This document shows positions 18,243-26,735 of a stretch of 64,000 bases of DNA, in pieces (within the stretch, counting starts at the first letter, position 1; every line of letters starts with the position of its first letter). Under the pieces are notes generated by a model. It was given only the letters and a program-made list of their open reading frames with translations. It ran no database searches and was not told the DNA's origin. A program made the translations under genes and the position numbers. This DNA is from Gammaproteobacteria bacterium (lineage in GTDB: Bacteria > Pseudomonadota > Gammaproteobacteria > Steroidobacterales > Steroidobacteraceae), in contig JABCZO010000014.1 of NCBI GenBank assembly GCA_013289615.1, forward strand, positions 1-64,000, in the 5' to 3' direction.

Positions 18243-18303
18243 GGGAAGCGGTTGCTCTGCTGCGCGGCTCGGCTGCGTCTGGCCGATATTAGGGTAGTCG
18301 ATA

Positions 18304-18332
18304 ATTATAGGTGCGCGGCGTCCGGCGTCGCC
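18304..18332 (-). promoter_or_regulatory. Candidate promoter of the catabolic operon
   Basis: On the minus strand a perfect -10 hexamer TATAAT (18309-18304) lies 60 bases upstream of the FAH start at 18242. The -35 position about 17 bases before it (GGCGAC, 18332-18327) is a poor match, so an activator may be needed. This separates the nine-gene operon into the SDR at 18357-19103 and the eight genes from 18242 leftward. Confidence 0.5.
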
Positions 18333-18356
18333 AGAAGGAACAAGGAGTATCCCCAG

Positions 18357-19103
18357 TCAGACGTGCCCCTCGCCCCCGTCCACCAGCATGGTCTGACCGC
18401 TCATGAAGCCGGCATCGTCCGATACCATGAAGGAGATCGCCGCTGCCTGATCCTCCGGCTCGCCGCTGCGCTTGATCGATTGATGCTTCATGACGGCAGC
18501 GAAATGCGCCGGCGGCACACCGGCGATGGCATTGCGGGTGCGGGTCAGTCCGGGCGCCAGCGCATTGACGGTAATGCCGAACTCGCCCACCTCGGCTGCC
18601 AGTCCCCGAACCAGGCCGTACAGCGCGCCCTTGCTCGAGATGTAGTGCGTCATGCGCGGCGGCGGCGCAAAAAAGCTCGACGAGGCGACCATCACGATGC
18701 GGCCCCAGCGCTCGAGCTTCATTGCCGGCAAAAACGCCTTCGCGAGATGAAAGCCGCCGAGCACATTGACCTCGTGGGTCGCGCGCCACTGCTCCGTGCT
18801 GAGCTCCTCGAACGCACTCATGAACTGCAATGCCGCACAGTGCACCGCGATCAACGCGGCGCCATAGCGCGCGCGTACCTGATCGGCGAAACCGCGCATC
18901 TGTTCCCAGCTGCCGATGTCAACCTTGAAACCGCTGGCTTCGCCGCCCGCCTGGCGGGCCAGCTCGATCGTCTCGGCACAGTCGGCGATATCGGCAATCG
19001 CCACGCGCGCACCCTCGTGCGCCAGCCTGCACACGATCGCCTGGCCGATGCCGCCCGCCGCGCCGGTGATGGCTACGATCTTGCCCGCGTGCCTGGCACT
19101 CAT
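18357..19103 (-). CDS. Short-chain dehydrogenase/reductase
   Basis: A 248-residue classical SDR. Motifs: '[14 protein letters not shown]' (TGxxxGIG cofactor site), 'IADIAD' (acidic residue after beta-2 favours NAD), '[13 protein letters not shown]' (Ser), 'YISSK' (YxxxK), '[15 protein letters not shown]' and 'GQTMLVDGG'. One oddity is 'AVHCAALQF', where the usual NNAG is replaced by HCAA. It is upstream of the catabolic operon with 114 bases between, which contain a separate -10-like element, so it could be transcribed both alone and with the operon. The substrate is unknown. It diverges from the RRM-protein leader. Confidence 0.85.
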   Translation of the reverse strand: MSARHAGKIVAITGAAGGIGQAIVCRLAHEGARVAIADIADCAETIELARQAGGEASGFKVDIGSWEQMRGFADQVRARYGAALIAVHCAALQFMSAFEELSTEQWRATHEVNVLGGFHLAKAFLPAMKLERWGRIVMVASSSFFAPPPRMTHYISSKGALYGLVRGLAAEVGEFGITVNALAPGLTRTRNAIAGVPPAHFAAVMKHQSIKRSGEPEDQAAAISFMVSDDAGFMSGQTMLVDGGEGHV

Positions 19104-19232
19104 GCGCCGAAAGGGTATCGGCTTCGGCCGGCCGCAACCAGTGCGACTGATGCACTCATGTTACCGCTTATCAGGCAACCGTCCGGGCGCGCCCGGTACC
19201 TCGCAGTGGCTGCTGGCCACCCCTGTTTTAGG

Positions 19233-19504
19233 TAAAATGCGGGCATAAACAACGCTAGAGACGAAGCAGCGGACCCGTGGTAGGCTATGCGCCGATCGTC
19301 AACGTCCGTATCGCCCCGTGCGCCGTCCAAGGCGCGATGAGTCCGAGCCGAACTGCCTGCGATCAGGTGACAGGACTCCGTTCGATGGCCGGCGAGACAC
19401 CCTCTCTCTAGACCTGGTGAACGTGCCTGCCGAGTGGAGCGTTAGGGCACAAACATTTTCCCGCCCGAAACCTCCTTAGAGATGTACTTTCGAGAGAGTC
19501 AATC
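19233..19504 (+). promoter_or_regulatory. Long leader of the RRM gene with possible ribosome-site sequestering helix
   Basis: The 401 bases between the SDR start (19103) and the RRM start (19505) hold no protein gene that I can support. A -10-like TAAAAT sits at 19233-19238, with no good -35, which would give a leader of about 260 bases. The Shine-Dalgarno stretch GAGAGAG (19492-19498) is exactly complementary to CTCTCTC at 19402-19408, and a GTGCC...GGCAC hairpin (about 19423-19450) would lie between. The layout is what a temperature- or protein-controlled leader would look like, and RRM genes are often cold-induced; regulation itself is inference. Confidence 0.4.
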
Positions 19505-19834
19505 ATGGCCAAGATCTATGTTGGAAACCTGCCCTTCACTGCCAGCGAGGCGGATATCCGCGCGCTGTTTTCACAGCACGGCACCGTCGAGTCGGTCTCG
19601 CTGCCGACTGACCGCGAAACCGGCCGCCCGCGCGGCTTTGGCTTCGTCGAGATGAGTCAGTCGGATGCCTCACGCGCGATCCAGAACCTCAACGGTCAGG
19701 ATATGGGCGGTCGCCCGCTTCGTGTGAACGAGGCCCAGGACAAGCCCCGCAGTGGCGGCGGTCGTCCGGGCGGCGGCGGCGGCGGCGGCGGCTACCGGGG
19801 TAATTCCGGTGGCGGCGGCGGCGGTCGCTGGTAA
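19505..19834 (+). CDS. Glycine-rich RRM RNA-binding protein
   Basis: A 109-residue protein: one RNA recognition motif (residues 1-80) followed by a Gly/Arg-rich tail. RNP2 is 'KIYVGNL' (3-9), and RNP1 is 'RGFGFVEM' (about 43-50), both with the aromatic residues that stack on RNA bases. The tail ('GGGRPGGGGGGGGYRGN...') is typical of bacterial and cyanobacterial glycine-rich RNA-binding proteins thought to act as RNA chaperones, often under cold stress. The ATG at 19505 has a GAGAGAG ribosome site six bases upstream. It is monocistronic, ended by a strong terminator 15 bases after the stop. Confidence 0.93.
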   Translation: MAKIYVGNLPFTASEADIRALFSQHGTVESVSLPTDRETGRPRGFGFVEMSQSDASRAIQNLNGQDMGGRPLRVNEAQDKPRSGGGRPGGGGGGGGYRGNSGGGGGGRW

Positions 19835-19849
19835 GCACCGCTTTTGCGG

Positions 19850-19883
19850 AAAAAAAGCCCGGATTGCTCCGGGCTTTTTTTTT
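19850..19883 (+). terminator. Rho-independent terminator after the RRM gene
   Basis: A stem GCCCGGA / TCCGGGC with loop TTGC, preceded by seven A and followed by nine or more T. The A/T flanks extend the helix, so it can also work in the opposite direction for gmd-side transcripts. Confidence 0.92.
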
Positions 19884-19935
19884 GGCGCCGAGCCGGTATC
19901 GGGTCAGCGCTGTCAGCGGCCATTCCCGGCTGCGC

Positions 19936-21024
19936 TCATTCCTGGTGGCGATAGGTCTTGAAGCCCTCGCGTGCCACCAGCGCATCGCGCCGTGCGATCT
20001 CCAGGTCCGAGTCGACCATTTCCTGCACCAGGCGCTCGAATGAAATCTCCGCTTTCCAGCCGAGGTGCGTGCGTGCCTTGGACGGATCCCCCAGCAGCGT
20101 GTCCACCTCGGTGGGGCGGAAATAGCGTGCATCGATCTTCACGACGCCGCGACCGCTGTTCGCATCCACGCCCTGCTCGTTGACACCCGAGCCGCGCCAT
20201 TCGATCTGCATGCCCATGTGGCCAGCGGCACGCTCGATGAACTCGCGCACCGAGTGCTGTTCGCCGGTCGCGATGACGAAGTCCTCGGCCGCGCTCTGCT
20301 GCAGCATCAGCCATTGGGCGCGCACGTAGTCGCGGGCATGACCCCAGTCGCGCCGCGAATCGAGGTTGCCCAGGTACAGGCACTGCTCCAGTCCTTCGCG
20401 GATGCGCGCCAGGCCGCGGGTGATCTTGCGCGTCACGAAGGTCTCGCCCCGGATCGGCGATTCGTGATTGAACAGGATGCCGTTACAGGCGTACATGCCG
20501 TAGGCCTCGCGATAGTTCACCGTGATCCAGTACGCGTACAGCTTGGCCACGCCGTACGGTGAGCGCGGATAGAACGGGGTGGTCTCGCGCTGCGGCGTCT
20601 CGTGTACCTTGCCGAACATCTCCGAGGTGGACGCCTGGTAGAAGCGGGTCTTTTCTCCCAGACCGAGCAGGCGGATCGCCTCCAGGATCCGCAGCGTCCC
20701 GAGCGCATCGGCATTGGCCGTGTATTCAGGGGTTTCGAACGACACCGCGACGTGGCTCTGGGCCGCGAGATTGTAGATCTCGTCGGGCTGGGTCTGTTGC
20801 ACGATGCGAATCAGGTTGGTGGCGTCGGTCAGGTCGCCATAGTGCAGATACAGCTTGCTGCCCTCCGCGTGCGGATCGTGATACAGATGATCGATGCGAT
20901 CGGTGTTGAACGACGACGCCCGACGCTTCACCCCATGCACGGCGTAGCCCTTATCGAGCAGGAACTCCGCCAGGTAGGCACCGTCCTGGCCGGTGATACC
21001 GGTAATCAATGCGCATTTGCTCAC
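19936..21024 (-). CDS. gmd: GDP-mannose 4,6-dehydratase
   Basis: A 362-residue extended SDR that converts GDP-D-mannose to GDP-4-keto-6-deoxy-D-mannose. It starts '[20 protein letters not shown]' (NADP site), then '[17 protein letters not shown]', the catalytic '[10 protein letters not shown]' (Thr/Glu) and '[10 protein letters not shown]' (YxxxK), '[17 protein letters not shown]' and '[15 protein letters not shown]'. Length and motifs are complete. It is the distal gene of the leftward polysaccharide locus, about 80 bases after gmhB. The product can lead to GDP-rhamnose (with an RMD reductase), fucose or perosamine; an RMD candidate is the epimerase at 32353-33336. No GDP-fucose synthase is seen. 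Confidence 0.95.
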   Translation of the reverse strand: MSKCALITGITGQDGAYLAEFLLDKGYAVHGVKRRASSFNTDRIDHLYHDPHAEGSKLYLHYGDLTDATNLIRIVQQTQPDEIYNLAAQSHVAVSFETPEYTANADALGTLRILEAIRLLGLGEKTRFYQASTSEMFGKVHETPQRETTPFYPRSPYGVAKLYAYWITVNYREAYGMYACNGILFNHESPIRGETFVTRKITRGLARIREGLEQCLYLGNLDSRRDWGHARDYVRAQWLMLQQSAAEDFVIATGEQHSVREFIERAAGHMGMQIEWRGSGVNEQGVDANSGRGVVKIDARYFRPTEVDTLLGDPSKARTHLGWKAEISFERLVQEMVDSDLEIARRDALVAREGFKTYRHQE

Positions 21025-21104
21025 GATATCCTCAAGTCCTAGGGCGCCGGTTCACGGCGCTCGATTATGGCACGGCAATCGCGCAACATTTGCCCGGCGC
21101 CCTA

Positions 21105-21704
21105 TCAGCCAGGCAATGCTCGCGCGCAGTGCGCGAGGTCGTCGAATACGGCGTCGGCGAGTTCAATGTCCGCCTGGCTCAGCGCCGCGCCGCTGCGCAC
21201 CAGCCAGCAGCGACCCACGCCGGCGCTGCGTCCGGCCTGGATATCGGCGGCCCGATCGCCCACCAGGATGGACGTCGCCAGCTCGATGTTCAGAGCGGCC
21301 GCGGCGCGCGTGAGCATACCGGGCAGCGGTTTACGGCAGTCGCAGTCGACGCGATAGCGTGCGATCCGGGCGTCGGGCAGATGCGGGCAGTACTCCACGG
21401 CGCTGAGCTCTACACCAGCCGCCGACAGCAGCCCCTGCATGTGGGCCGTGAGCCGCAGGTAGTCGGCTTCGGTGTAGAGACCGCGCGCGATGCCCGATTG
21501 ATTCGTGATCACCACCAGCAGGTAGCCCGCCGCCTGCAGCCGCAGCAGGCCCTGGACAGCGCCCGGCAGGAACTGGAAGTCCTCGACCCGGTGCAGAAAC
21601 CCGGTCTCGACGTTGATCACGCCGTCGCGATCGACAAACGCCGCCTTGCGGCCCGACCGCGAGCCATCCGTGTCGATCGCGCTCATCGCCTCAGGGAAAT
21701 TCAC
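21105..21704 (-). CDS. gmhB: D-glycero-D-manno-heptose 1,7-bisphosphate phosphatase
   Basis: A 199-residue HAD phosphatase of the GmhB/histidinol-phosphatase group. Motif I 'FVDRDGVINVETG' (nucleophile Asp and general acid Asp), motif II 'VITNQSGIARG', the zinc loop 'CPHLPDARIARYRVDCDCRKP' with Cys/His ligands, and motif IV 'ILVGDRAADIQAG'. It removes the C7 phosphate of heptose bisphosphate in ADP-heptose synthesis. The ATG at 21704 overlaps the hldC stop by four bases. With hldA, hldD and hldC it forms a four-gene heptose set; only gmhA (sedoheptulose-7-phosphate isomerase) is missing from the window. Confidence 0.92.
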   Translation of the reverse strand: MNFPEAMSAIDTDGSRSGRKAAFVDRDGVINVETGFLHRVEDFQFLPGAVQGLLRLQAAGYLLVVITNQSGIARGLYTEADYLRLTAHMQGLLSAAGVELSAVEYCPHLPDARIARYRVDCDCRKPLPGMLTRAAAALNIELATSILVGDRAADIQAGRSAGVGRCWLVRSGAALSQADIELADAVFDDLAHCARALPG

Positions 21705-22192
21705 TCATGGCCACGAATGCGCCGCACCAGCGCCGTGGTCGAGTAGCCGGACAGCAGCGGCATCGCCAGCGAGCGCCCGCCCCAGCTTCTCACCAGTCTC
21801 GTCTCCTCGAGCGCCTCGATGTCGTAGTCCCCGCCCTTGACGTACAGGTCGGGTCGGCAGCGACACAGCAACTCGCAGGGGGTGGCTTCCTCGAACAACG
21901 TGACGTACGAGACGCTCTGCAGCGCGGCGATCACCAGCGAACGGTCGCGCTCGCTGTTCAGCGGCCGCTCCGGCCCCTTACCCAGTTGCCGCGCCGAGCC
22001 GTCGCTATTCACGCCGACCAACAGCGTCGCGCCCAGAGCGCGGGCGGCGGCCAGATACGCCACGTGGCCGACATGCAGCAGGTCGAACACCCCGTTGGTA
22101 AACACCATCGGCCGCGCGCCGTTCCAGTCGTGCCGGCCGATGTCGGCCGGCGCAATGATCTTGTCGAGCAGCGACTGCGGAATGCTTGCCAT
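21701..22192 (-). CDS. hldC: D-glycero-beta-D-manno-heptose 1-phosphate adenylyltransferase
   Basis: A 163-residue nucleotidyltransferase. The ATG at 22192 begins 'MASIPQSLLDKIIAP'; a much longer open frame upstream is antisense-like and lies inside hldD, so it was rejected. Motifs: 'VFTNGVFDLLHVGHVAYL' (HxGH), 'VGVNSDGSARQLGKGPERPLN', 'FEEATPCELL' and 'YVKGGDY'. It attaches AMP to heptose-1-phosphate. In E. coli this is the C-terminal half of the fused HldE; here kinase and adenylyltransferase are separate genes with hldD between them, as HldA/HldC in some other proteobacteria. The stop overlaps the gmhB start. Confidence 0.92.
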   Translation of the reverse strand: MASIPQSLLDKIIAPADIGRHDWNGARPMVFTNGVFDLLHVGHVAYLAAARALGATLLVGVNSDGSARQLGKGPERPLNSERDRSLVIAALQSVSYVTLFEEATPCELLCRCRPDLYVKGGDYDIEALEETRLVRSWGGRSLAMPLLSGYSTTALVRRIRGHE

Positions 22193-22209
22193 CGGCGATT
22201 GACTTGCTT

Positions 22210-23208
22210 TCAGGCCGACGCAGTGGCGCTCAGCCATTCCACGTAGCGCCTCACGCCGCCGGCCACGTCCGCGAAATGGTGATCGACGCCCGCCGCGCGC
22301 AGTGCGCTCAGGTCGGCCTGGGTGTGGCACTGGTACTTGCCCACCAGTGCCTCCGGGATGGGAATATATTCCACGATCCCCTGCCTGACCTGCTGCTCGA
22401 GCGTCAGCGCAGCTTCCCCGTGCTGCGCGCGACAGGCATTCACGGTCGCATGTGCCACCTCGTTGAATGCCTGGGCGCGCCCGGTTCCCAGATTGAAGAC
22501 GCCGCGGCACTGTGGGTGAGCGAGGAACCACAGGTTCACCGCCACCACATCGTCGACATGAATGAAATCGCGCGCCTGTTGTCCGGGTGCGTAGCCGCCA
22601 TATTCGCCGAACAGCCGCACCTTGCCGCTGTCGCGATACTGGTTGAAATGATGGAATGCGACCGACGCCATACGGCCTTTATGCTGCTCGCGCGGGCCAT
22701 AGACGTTGAAATAGCGTAATCCGACCACCTGCGACGTTGCGCTGGGCAACATGCGCCGCACCACGTCGTCGAACAGCAGTTTGGAGTAACCGTAGACATT
22801 GAGCGGTCGCTCGAATTGCGGCTGCTCCCGAAAGGTCGTGCTGCTGCCATAGATGGCTGCGGACGAGGCGTAAATCAGCCGTATGCCCTGCACCTGGCAG
22901 GCGTCGAGCAGATCCTTCGAGCAGCGGTAGTTATTGCGCAGCATCAGGCGGCCATCGTGTTGCATCGTGTCCGAACACGCACCCTGGTGGAACACGGCCG
23001 ACACCTTGCCCAGTTCGCGGCGGGCGAAACGCCCGTAGAACTCCTCCTGGTCGAAATAGTCGCTGATGCCCGCGCCCAGCAGGTTGCGGAATTTCTGTCC
23101 ATCGTGAAGGTCGTCGACCGCAATGATGGCATCTGCGCCGGCGGCAGTGAGTGCGTGCACTACATTGCTGCCGATCATCCCGGCGGCCCCGGTCACCACC
23201 ACTCTCAT
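22210..23208 (-). CDS. hldD: ADP-L-glycero-D-manno-heptose 6-epimerase
   Basis: A 332-residue extended SDR: '[18 protein letters not shown]' (NADP site), '[13 protein letters not shown]', '[14 protein letters not shown]' (family signature), 'YASSAAIYG', 'YGYSK' (YxxxK), '[17 protein letters not shown]' and '[10 protein letters not shown]'. It inverts C6 of ADP-D,D-heptose to give ADP-L,D-heptose for the LPS inner core. The ATG at 23208 overlaps the hldA stop by four bases. The '[15 protein letters not shown]' region is also characteristic of HldD. Full length and intact. Confidence 0.95.
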   Translation of the reverse strand: MRVVVTGAAGMIGSNVVHALTAAGADAIIAVDDLHDGQKFRNLLGAGISDYFDQEEFYGRFARRELGKVSAVFHQGACSDTMQHDGRLMLRNNYRCSKDLLDACQVQGIRLIYASSAAIYGSSTTFREQPQFERPLNVYGYSKLLFDDVVRRMLPSATSQVVGLRYFNVYGPREQHKGRMASVAFHHFNQYRDSGKVRLFGEYGGYAPGQQARDFIHVDDVVAVNLWFLAHPQCRGVFNLGTGRAQAFNEVAHATVNACRAQHGEAALTLEQQVRQGIVEYIPIPEALVGKYQCHTQADLSALRAAGVDHHFADVAGGVRRYVEWLSATASA

Positions 23209-24134
23209 GCGAACAGTTCCTCGTAGCTGACGCTCGCGGTGCCAAACTTGCCGACTACAATTCCGCCGGCGCGATTCGCAACCGGCAGCGCATCGCGCAC
23301 GCTCACCCCGGCGGCCAGCATCGCCGCCAGGGTGGCGATCACGGTATCACCGGCGCCCGTGACGTCGAACACCTCGCGCGCCTGCGCCGGAACGTGCAAA
23401 TGCCCTGCAGCGTCGAACAGCGACATGCCCTGTTCACTGCGCGTCAGCACCAGGTTGTCGACGTCCAGGCGTTCGCGCAGCGCCTGCGCCCTTTCGAGCA
23501 GCTGAGCCTCGCTGCTCCAGCCGCCGATCACCTCGGTCAGTTCGGCAAGGTTCGGCGTCAGGACGCTCGCTCCAGCGTAGCGGCTGTAGTCGATGCCCTT
23601 CGGATCCACCAGCACTATCTTTCCCGCCGCTCGCGCCCAGGTGATCATGCGTGCGATGTGGGTCAGCCCGCCTTTGCCATAGTCGGAAAACAGCACCGCC
23701 CCATAGCCTGCCACCACGCGCTCGAAGTCGGCCAGCATATTGGACAACACTTCATGGTCCGGTGGGTCCTCGAAGTCCACCCGCAGCAACTGCTGCGCGC
23801 GCCCGATGACGCGCAGCTTGACGCTGGTGTGCAGCTTGGCGTCGCGGCCGAGCAGCACCTCGACGCCCTGGGCCTGCAGCAGCTGCTGCAATCGATGCGC
23901 GGGCTCGTCATCGCCCACCACAGTGATCAGCGTCGCCTGTGCACCGAGCGACTTGATGTTCAGGGCGACGTTGGCCGCGCCGCCGAGTCGCTCCTCCTGG
24001 CGCGTGACTCGCACGACCGGCACCGGTGCCTCGGGCGAGATACGATCAACGCTGCCGTACAGGTAGCGGTCGAGCATGGCATCCCCGACTACAAGGATGC
24101 GCGCGCCTTGCAGCCGCTGCTTCAACTGATTCAA
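23205..24134 (-). CDS. hldA: D-glycero-beta-D-manno-heptose 7-phosphate kinase
   Basis: A 309-residue PfkB/ribokinase-type kinase, equal to the N-terminal half of HldE. The start is taken as TTG 24134, with AGGGG upstream, giving '[24 protein letters not shown]'; the 49 open codons before it have no family similarity. Motifs: '[11 protein letters not shown]', '[17 protein letters not shown]', '[11 protein letters not shown]', '[14 protein letters not shown]' and the PfkB signature '[19 protein letters not shown]'. It phosphorylates the anomeric carbon of heptose-7-phosphate. It is the first heptose gene, about 210 bases after wbpM. Confidence 0.92.
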   Translation of the reverse strand: MNQLKQRLQGARILVVGDAMLDRYLYGSVDRISPEAPVPVVRVTRQEERLGGAANVALNIKSLGAQATLITVVGDDEPAHRLQQLLQAQGVEVLLGRDAKLHTSVKLRVIGRAQQLLRVDFEDPPDHEVLSNMLADFERVVAGYGAVLFSDYGKGGLTHIARMITWARAAGKIVLVDPKGIDYSRYAGASVLTPNLAELTEVIGGWSSEAQLLERAQALRERLDVDNLVLTRSEQGMSLFDAAGHLHVPAQAREVFDVTGAGDTVIATLAAMLAAGVSVRDALPVANRAGGIVVGKFGTASVSYEELFA

Positions 24135-24344
24135 ATCGGCACCCCTGCCTGGCCCGGGCAGGGCCGCAGCCCGGCAATCATATCTGCCATCGACAGCGCC
24201 GGCCCGATGAGTGCCGCCGGGCGACGCTGCTTCAGATGCACCGGGCTTGCTGTCACTGTCGTCGGCAGATCCGCAAGTCATTGCTCATTGCTGCGTCGCA
24301 ACAATTGCTTGCAAAGCACGCGGCTCCGAGCTCCCGGTCGGGCT

Positions 24345-26375
24345 TTATAAGATGCGCGGATTGCTCTCGGAGGCACGCGCGCCGCTTTCCGGAGAGCGGC
24401 GCTTGGCGGCGAATTCGGTAACTTTGCGATCGTCGTCCCCGAAGGCTGCCGGCGTCTTACTGGTCCACACATAATCGCGGATATTGCGCCGGCGCGGATA
24501 CTCGGCAACCGCGTCGGACAGCAATGCCATGCTTCGCGGGCAGTCAAAGCTCGCCAGCGCGACCAACAACTCATCCAGGATCTGCTTGGTCTTCTCCCAG
24601 GGCAGGCAATGCTCAATGGCGCGCATGATCTTCGGGTGCTCGGTCCCCGCGACATTGGCCCCGATCAGTAGCTCTTCAAACAGCTTTTCAGCGGCTCTAA
24701 GGCCCATGTAGTTGATCTCGATGTCGCCGTCGGGGTTGCTTTGATCGCGGATCGTCAGCCCCATCAGGCTGATCAGCCGCCGGGCCAGGTCATCGATGCG
24801 AACCGGCTGCCCCATGTCCAGCACAAACACGTCACCGCCCGTGGCCATGGCTCCGGCCTGGATCACCAATTGTGCCGCCTCAGGTATCGTCATGAAATAT
24901 CTCATGACGTCCGGATGGGTCACGGTAACCGGTCCACCGCCGCGGATCTGCTCCTGAAATAGCGGCACCACGGAGCCCGAGGACGCCAGCACATTGCCAA
25001 AGCGCACCATGCAGAAGCGCGTATGCCTCGAGCGCTGCTGCAGCGCCTGAAGCACCAGTTCCGCAAAGCGCTTCGTGGCCCCCATGACATTGGCAGGATT
25101 GACCGCCTTGTCGGTGGAGACGAGCACGAACGTGTCGACGTTGGTCTCGAGCGCCGCCTCCGCGGCGTACCAGGTGCTGATCACATTGTTGTGTATGCCC
25201 TCGATAATGTTGTGCTCGACGATCGGCACGTGCTTGTAGGCCGCGGCGTGATACACGGTCTGTACACCGAACGCCGACAAAACTTCGCGCAGTCGAGGCC
25301 GGTGATGTGCGTTTCCGAGCAGCGGCACGATTTCAGTCGGGCATTTAAGGGTACGCGCCGTCTCGATAAGCTCGCGCTCGATCTGGTACAGCGCGATCTC
25401 CGACATCTCAAACAGCACCAGGCGGTGCGGTGAACAGCGCAGGATCTGCCGACACAGCTCCGATCCGATCGAACCGCCGGCACCGGTGACCATGACCGAT
25501 CGACCGCGAATCGAGCGATCGTACAGGGCCGGATCAGGAGGCACGGCGTCGCGCCCCAACAGATCCCCTGCGTCGACCTCGCGAAGTTCGTCGATGCGCG
25601 CCTTGCCGGATATGATCTCTGACAGATCCGGCAGGGATTGCACGTGCACCCCGAGCGGCTCGAGTCTTTCCAGGATCTCGCGCCGGCGTCTGCGACTGGC
25701 CGCCGGCATCGCCAACAATACGCGCCCGATTCGCAATTCCTTGACGAGCGCCGGCAGCTCGGCCGGATCGAACACCTTGATGCCGTTGATGCGGCTTCCG
25801 CGCAGAGCTCGCTTGTCGTCGATGAACGCGACCGGTTCAAAATCAGGTCCTCCGCGCAGCACCGATGACAGCTTCGCGCCGGCGTCACCGGCGCCGTAGA
25901 TTGCGACGCGGGTGGCCTCCGCATGACCGTTGAGGCCATAGTAAAACATGTAGCGCACGATAAAGCGGCTCGCGGCCAGATACAGCAGCGCCAGCGCCGC
26001 ATAGATCGCCAGTGCCGACAATGGGATTTGGCTCTGCTCGTGCATGCGGTCATAGACCGCGAGCGTGCCCGCCGACAGCACAATGCCGACGACGACCACG
26101 ACCATTGCCTGGGGGCCGATGAAACGAATGATCGCCCGATACAGTCCAAGAATTGAGAAGATCAGGATCGCCGCCCCGGTGCCGACCAGAAACAGGTCCC
26201 AGTGATCAGCGACTGAAAAGCTCAGGCGATCGAATTTGAGCACCAGCGCGGCCCAGAGCGCCGTCGGCAGCATGACGGCGTCGGCGCCGACCATGATGAG
26301 GCGCTTGGATCGGCGAGACAACGAAATAAGCGCACCGGAAACCGTCGAAACCAAGGTGCCGTTCGTTTCTTGCAC
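24345..26375 (-). CDS. wbpM: Membrane-bound UDP-sugar 4,6-dehydratase (WbpM/FlaA1/CapD family)
   Basis: A 676-residue protein. The N-terminal about 150 residues hold four membrane helices; residues 150-260 form a Rossmann-like CoA-binding-type domain ('VAIYGAGDAGAKL'); the C-terminal half is the dehydratase: 'VMVTGAGGSIGSELCRQIL', 'HAAAYKHVPIVEHN', 'VLVSTDKAVNPANVMGATKR' (the family's Met-x-x-x-Lys active site instead of Tyr) and 'DMGQPVRIDDLARR'. WbpM-type enzymes turn UDP-GlcNAc into the 4-keto-6-deoxy intermediate for QuiNAc and FucNAc. GTG 26375 is used because AGAGG lies seven bases upstream. It follows wbpL after a 360-base gap. Confidence 0.94.
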   Translation of the reverse strand: MQETNGTLVSTVSGALISLSRRSKRLIMVGADAVMLPTALWAALVLKFDRLSFSVADHWDLFLVGTGAAILIFSILGLYRAIIRFIGPQAMVVVVVGIVLSAGTLAVYDRMHEQSQIPLSALAIYAALALLYLAASRFIVRYMFYYGLNGHAEATRVAIYGAGDAGAKLSSVLRGGPDFEPVAFIDDKRALRGSRINGIKVFDPAELPALVKELRIGRVLLAMPAASRRRRREILERLEPLGVHVQSLPDLSEIISGKARIDELREVDAGDLLGRDAVPPDPALYDRSIRGRSVMVTGAGGSIGSELCRQILRCSPHRLVLFEMSEIALYQIERELIETARTLKCPTEIVPLLGNAHHRPRLREVLSAFGVQTVYHAAAYKHVPIVEHNIIEGIHNNVISTWYAAEAALETNVDTFVLVSTDKAVNPANVMGATKRFAELVLQALQQRSRHTRFCMVRFGNVLASSGSVVPLFQEQIRGGGPVTVTHPDVMRYFMTIPEAAQLVIQAGAMATGGDVFVLDMGQPVRIDDLARRLISLMGLTIRDQSNPDGDIEINYMGLRAAEKLFEELLIGANVAGTEHPKIMRAIEHCLPWEKTKQILDELLVALASFDCPRSMALLSDAVAEYPRRRNIRDYVWTSKTPAAFGDDDRKVTEFAAKRRSPESGARASESNPRIL

Positions 26376-26735
26376 TAGCCGCCTCTATCTGACCAAGGGC
26401 TTAAGATTGGGGCGCCACACATCGAGCGCCGGGACCGCCAATGTGCTGCCTACCCAATACGCGGCCTGCGACACTTTTCACATTATGCATGGTACAGCAC
26501 ATTGAATTCTCTGGGTATTGCGCCAAGCCTAAATTTGCCTAGCATGAATACGAGACTGCGATCCGATCCCTGCGTGAGTGTTGGTTAGTGCCAATGAACG
26601 CCCAATCCAGGTCAGGGTTGACTTGCCGCCAGCACTGGCGTTTCCGATTTGGCCCGATCCGGACCATTTGATATCATTCACTATCCTCGAATCCCCTGCC
26701 AAACGCCTTTATTTTCCATTCCATTTGTCTCACGC
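26376..26735 (-). other. 360-base gap between wbpL and wbpM
   Basis: I see no coding sequence I can support. The stretch is AT-richer than its flanks. A CATAAT hexamer on the minus strand near 26486 could be a -10 for wbpM, but no convincing -35 was found. Confidence 0.4.

Noticed and set aside
17316..19235. 639-codon plus-strand frame opposite the FAH and SDR genes
   Set aside because: No motif; both opposite genes have complete family signatures.
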